The notes under the pieces: model-generated
What the model was told of the DNA's origin: nothing
The model's input: only the letters and a program-made list of their open reading frames with translations
Database searches by the model: none
From: an uncultured Eubacteriales bacterium
GTDB lineage: Bacteria > Bacillota > Clostridia > Oscillospirales > Oscillospiraceae
DNA length: 15,639 nucleotides
Reading direction: 5' to 3'
NCBI GenBank assembly: GCA_900548795.1
Contig: URLT01000037.1
Coordinates: 1 to 15,639 of the forward strand
Position numbers and translations under genes: made by a program
In this document: in pieces, positions 15,229 to 15,639 of the stretch
How the letters are laid out: every line of letters starts with the position of its first letter
Position numbering within the stretch: the stretch's first letter is position 1

Positions 15229-15639
15229 TTATTGTTGTTCGGAAACGACGGTTCCGATTTTTTCTCCCATCACGACCCGGTAGATATTCTGCGGATCCTT
15301 GAGCGCGAACAGGATAATGGGGATGTGATTGTCCATTGAAAGGCTGGTGGCGGTGCTGTCCATGACCATCAGGTGGCGCGCGAGCACCTCCTCATAGGTG
15401 ATCTCGTCAAATTTCTCCGCCGTCGGGTTCTTCGCCGGGTCGTCGGAATAGACGCCGTCGATGTTCTTGGCCAGCAGGATGGCGTCGGCGTTGATCTCGG
15501 CAGCGCGCAGGACAGCGCCGGTGTCGGTGGAGAAGAAGGGATTGCCCGTGCCGCAGCCGAAAATGACCACGCGCCCCTTCTCCAAATGACGGATCGCCCT
15601 GCTGCGGATGTACGGCTCGGCGATGCGGTTCATCTCAAT
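15229..15639 (-). CDS. pyrH: UMP kinase PyrH, 5' end cut off
   Basis: PyrH phosphorylates UMP to UDP with ATP and belongs to the amino-acid kinase fold, not to the NMP kinase family. Only the C-terminal 136 residues are in the window; the frame is open to the right edge (two residues precede the first internal Met), so roughly the first 100 residues are missing. Diagnostic segments are present: GTGNPFFSTDTGAVLRAAEI (nucleotide and UMP site), LLAKNIDGVYSDDP, and MDSTATSLSMDN near the C-terminus. It is the first visible gene of the cluster. In relatives rpsB and tsf lie further upstream, which would be beyond the right edge. Confidence 0.96.
   Translation of the reverse strand: MEMNRIAEPYIRSRAIRHLEKGRVVIFGCGTGNPFFSTDTGAVLRAAEINADAILLAKNIDGVYSDDPAKNPTAEKFDEITYEEVLARHLMVMDSTATSLSMDNHIPIILFALKDPQNIYRVVMGEKIGTVVSEQQ

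Overview
This window looks like core chromosome from a high-GC, endospore-forming Clostridia bacterium. An Oscillospiraceae/Ruminococcaceae-type gut anaerobe is my inference, and I cannot name a genus. The evidence is a PolC-type replicative polymerase, three sporulation-family genes (yqfC, yqfD, ylbJ), strong AGGAGG-type ribosome binding sites, and the Firmicutes gene order pyrH-frr-uppS-cdsA-dxr-rseP-ispG-polC. I see no prophage, CRISPR array, rRNA, tRNA or defence island. No stretch over 300 bases lacks a gene.

Layout, left to right. (1) 1-2406, minus strand: a sporulation/RNA module read yqfC > yqfD > phoH, with phoH cut by the left edge. yqfC and yqfD overlap by four bases. (2) 2404-2487: a compact divergent control region made of two near-identical inverted arms, one driving yqfC leftward and the other ylbJ rightward. 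(3) 2485-3730, plus strand: ylbJ, then a 69-residue Cys-rich protein with its own apparent promoter overlapping the ylbJ stop. (4) 3793-3830: a perfect 15-bp hairpin serving as terminator between convergent genes. (5) 3845-5141, minus strand: a 117-residue membrane-anchored protein of unknown function, and a uridine phosphorylase-family gene with a good sigma-A promoter. (6) 5212-15639, minus strand: the large housekeeping cluster pyrH (cut by the right edge) > frr > uppS > cdsA > dxr > rseP > ispG > polC. Most gaps in it are 4 to 12 bp or are overlaps; the exceptions are frr-uppS, with an 89-bp gap holding a long hairpin, and ispG-polC.

How the genes fit together: the large cluster joins UMP phosphorylation (PyrH), ribosome recycling (Frr), two MEP-pathway isoprenoid steps (Dxr, IspG), undecaprenyl carrier synthesis from those isoprenoids (UppS), CDP-diacylglycerol supply for phospholipids (CdsA), an intramembrane protease (RseP) and the replicase (PolC). 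The left part is a mother-cell sporulation module.

The most unusual structures are the symmetrical yqfC/ylbJ promoter region and a 161-bp palindromic MITE-like element inserted at a TA dinucleotide inside the ispG stop codon, followed by a second strong hairpin just upstream of the polC ribosome binding site. I found no clearly undescribed multi-gene system here.
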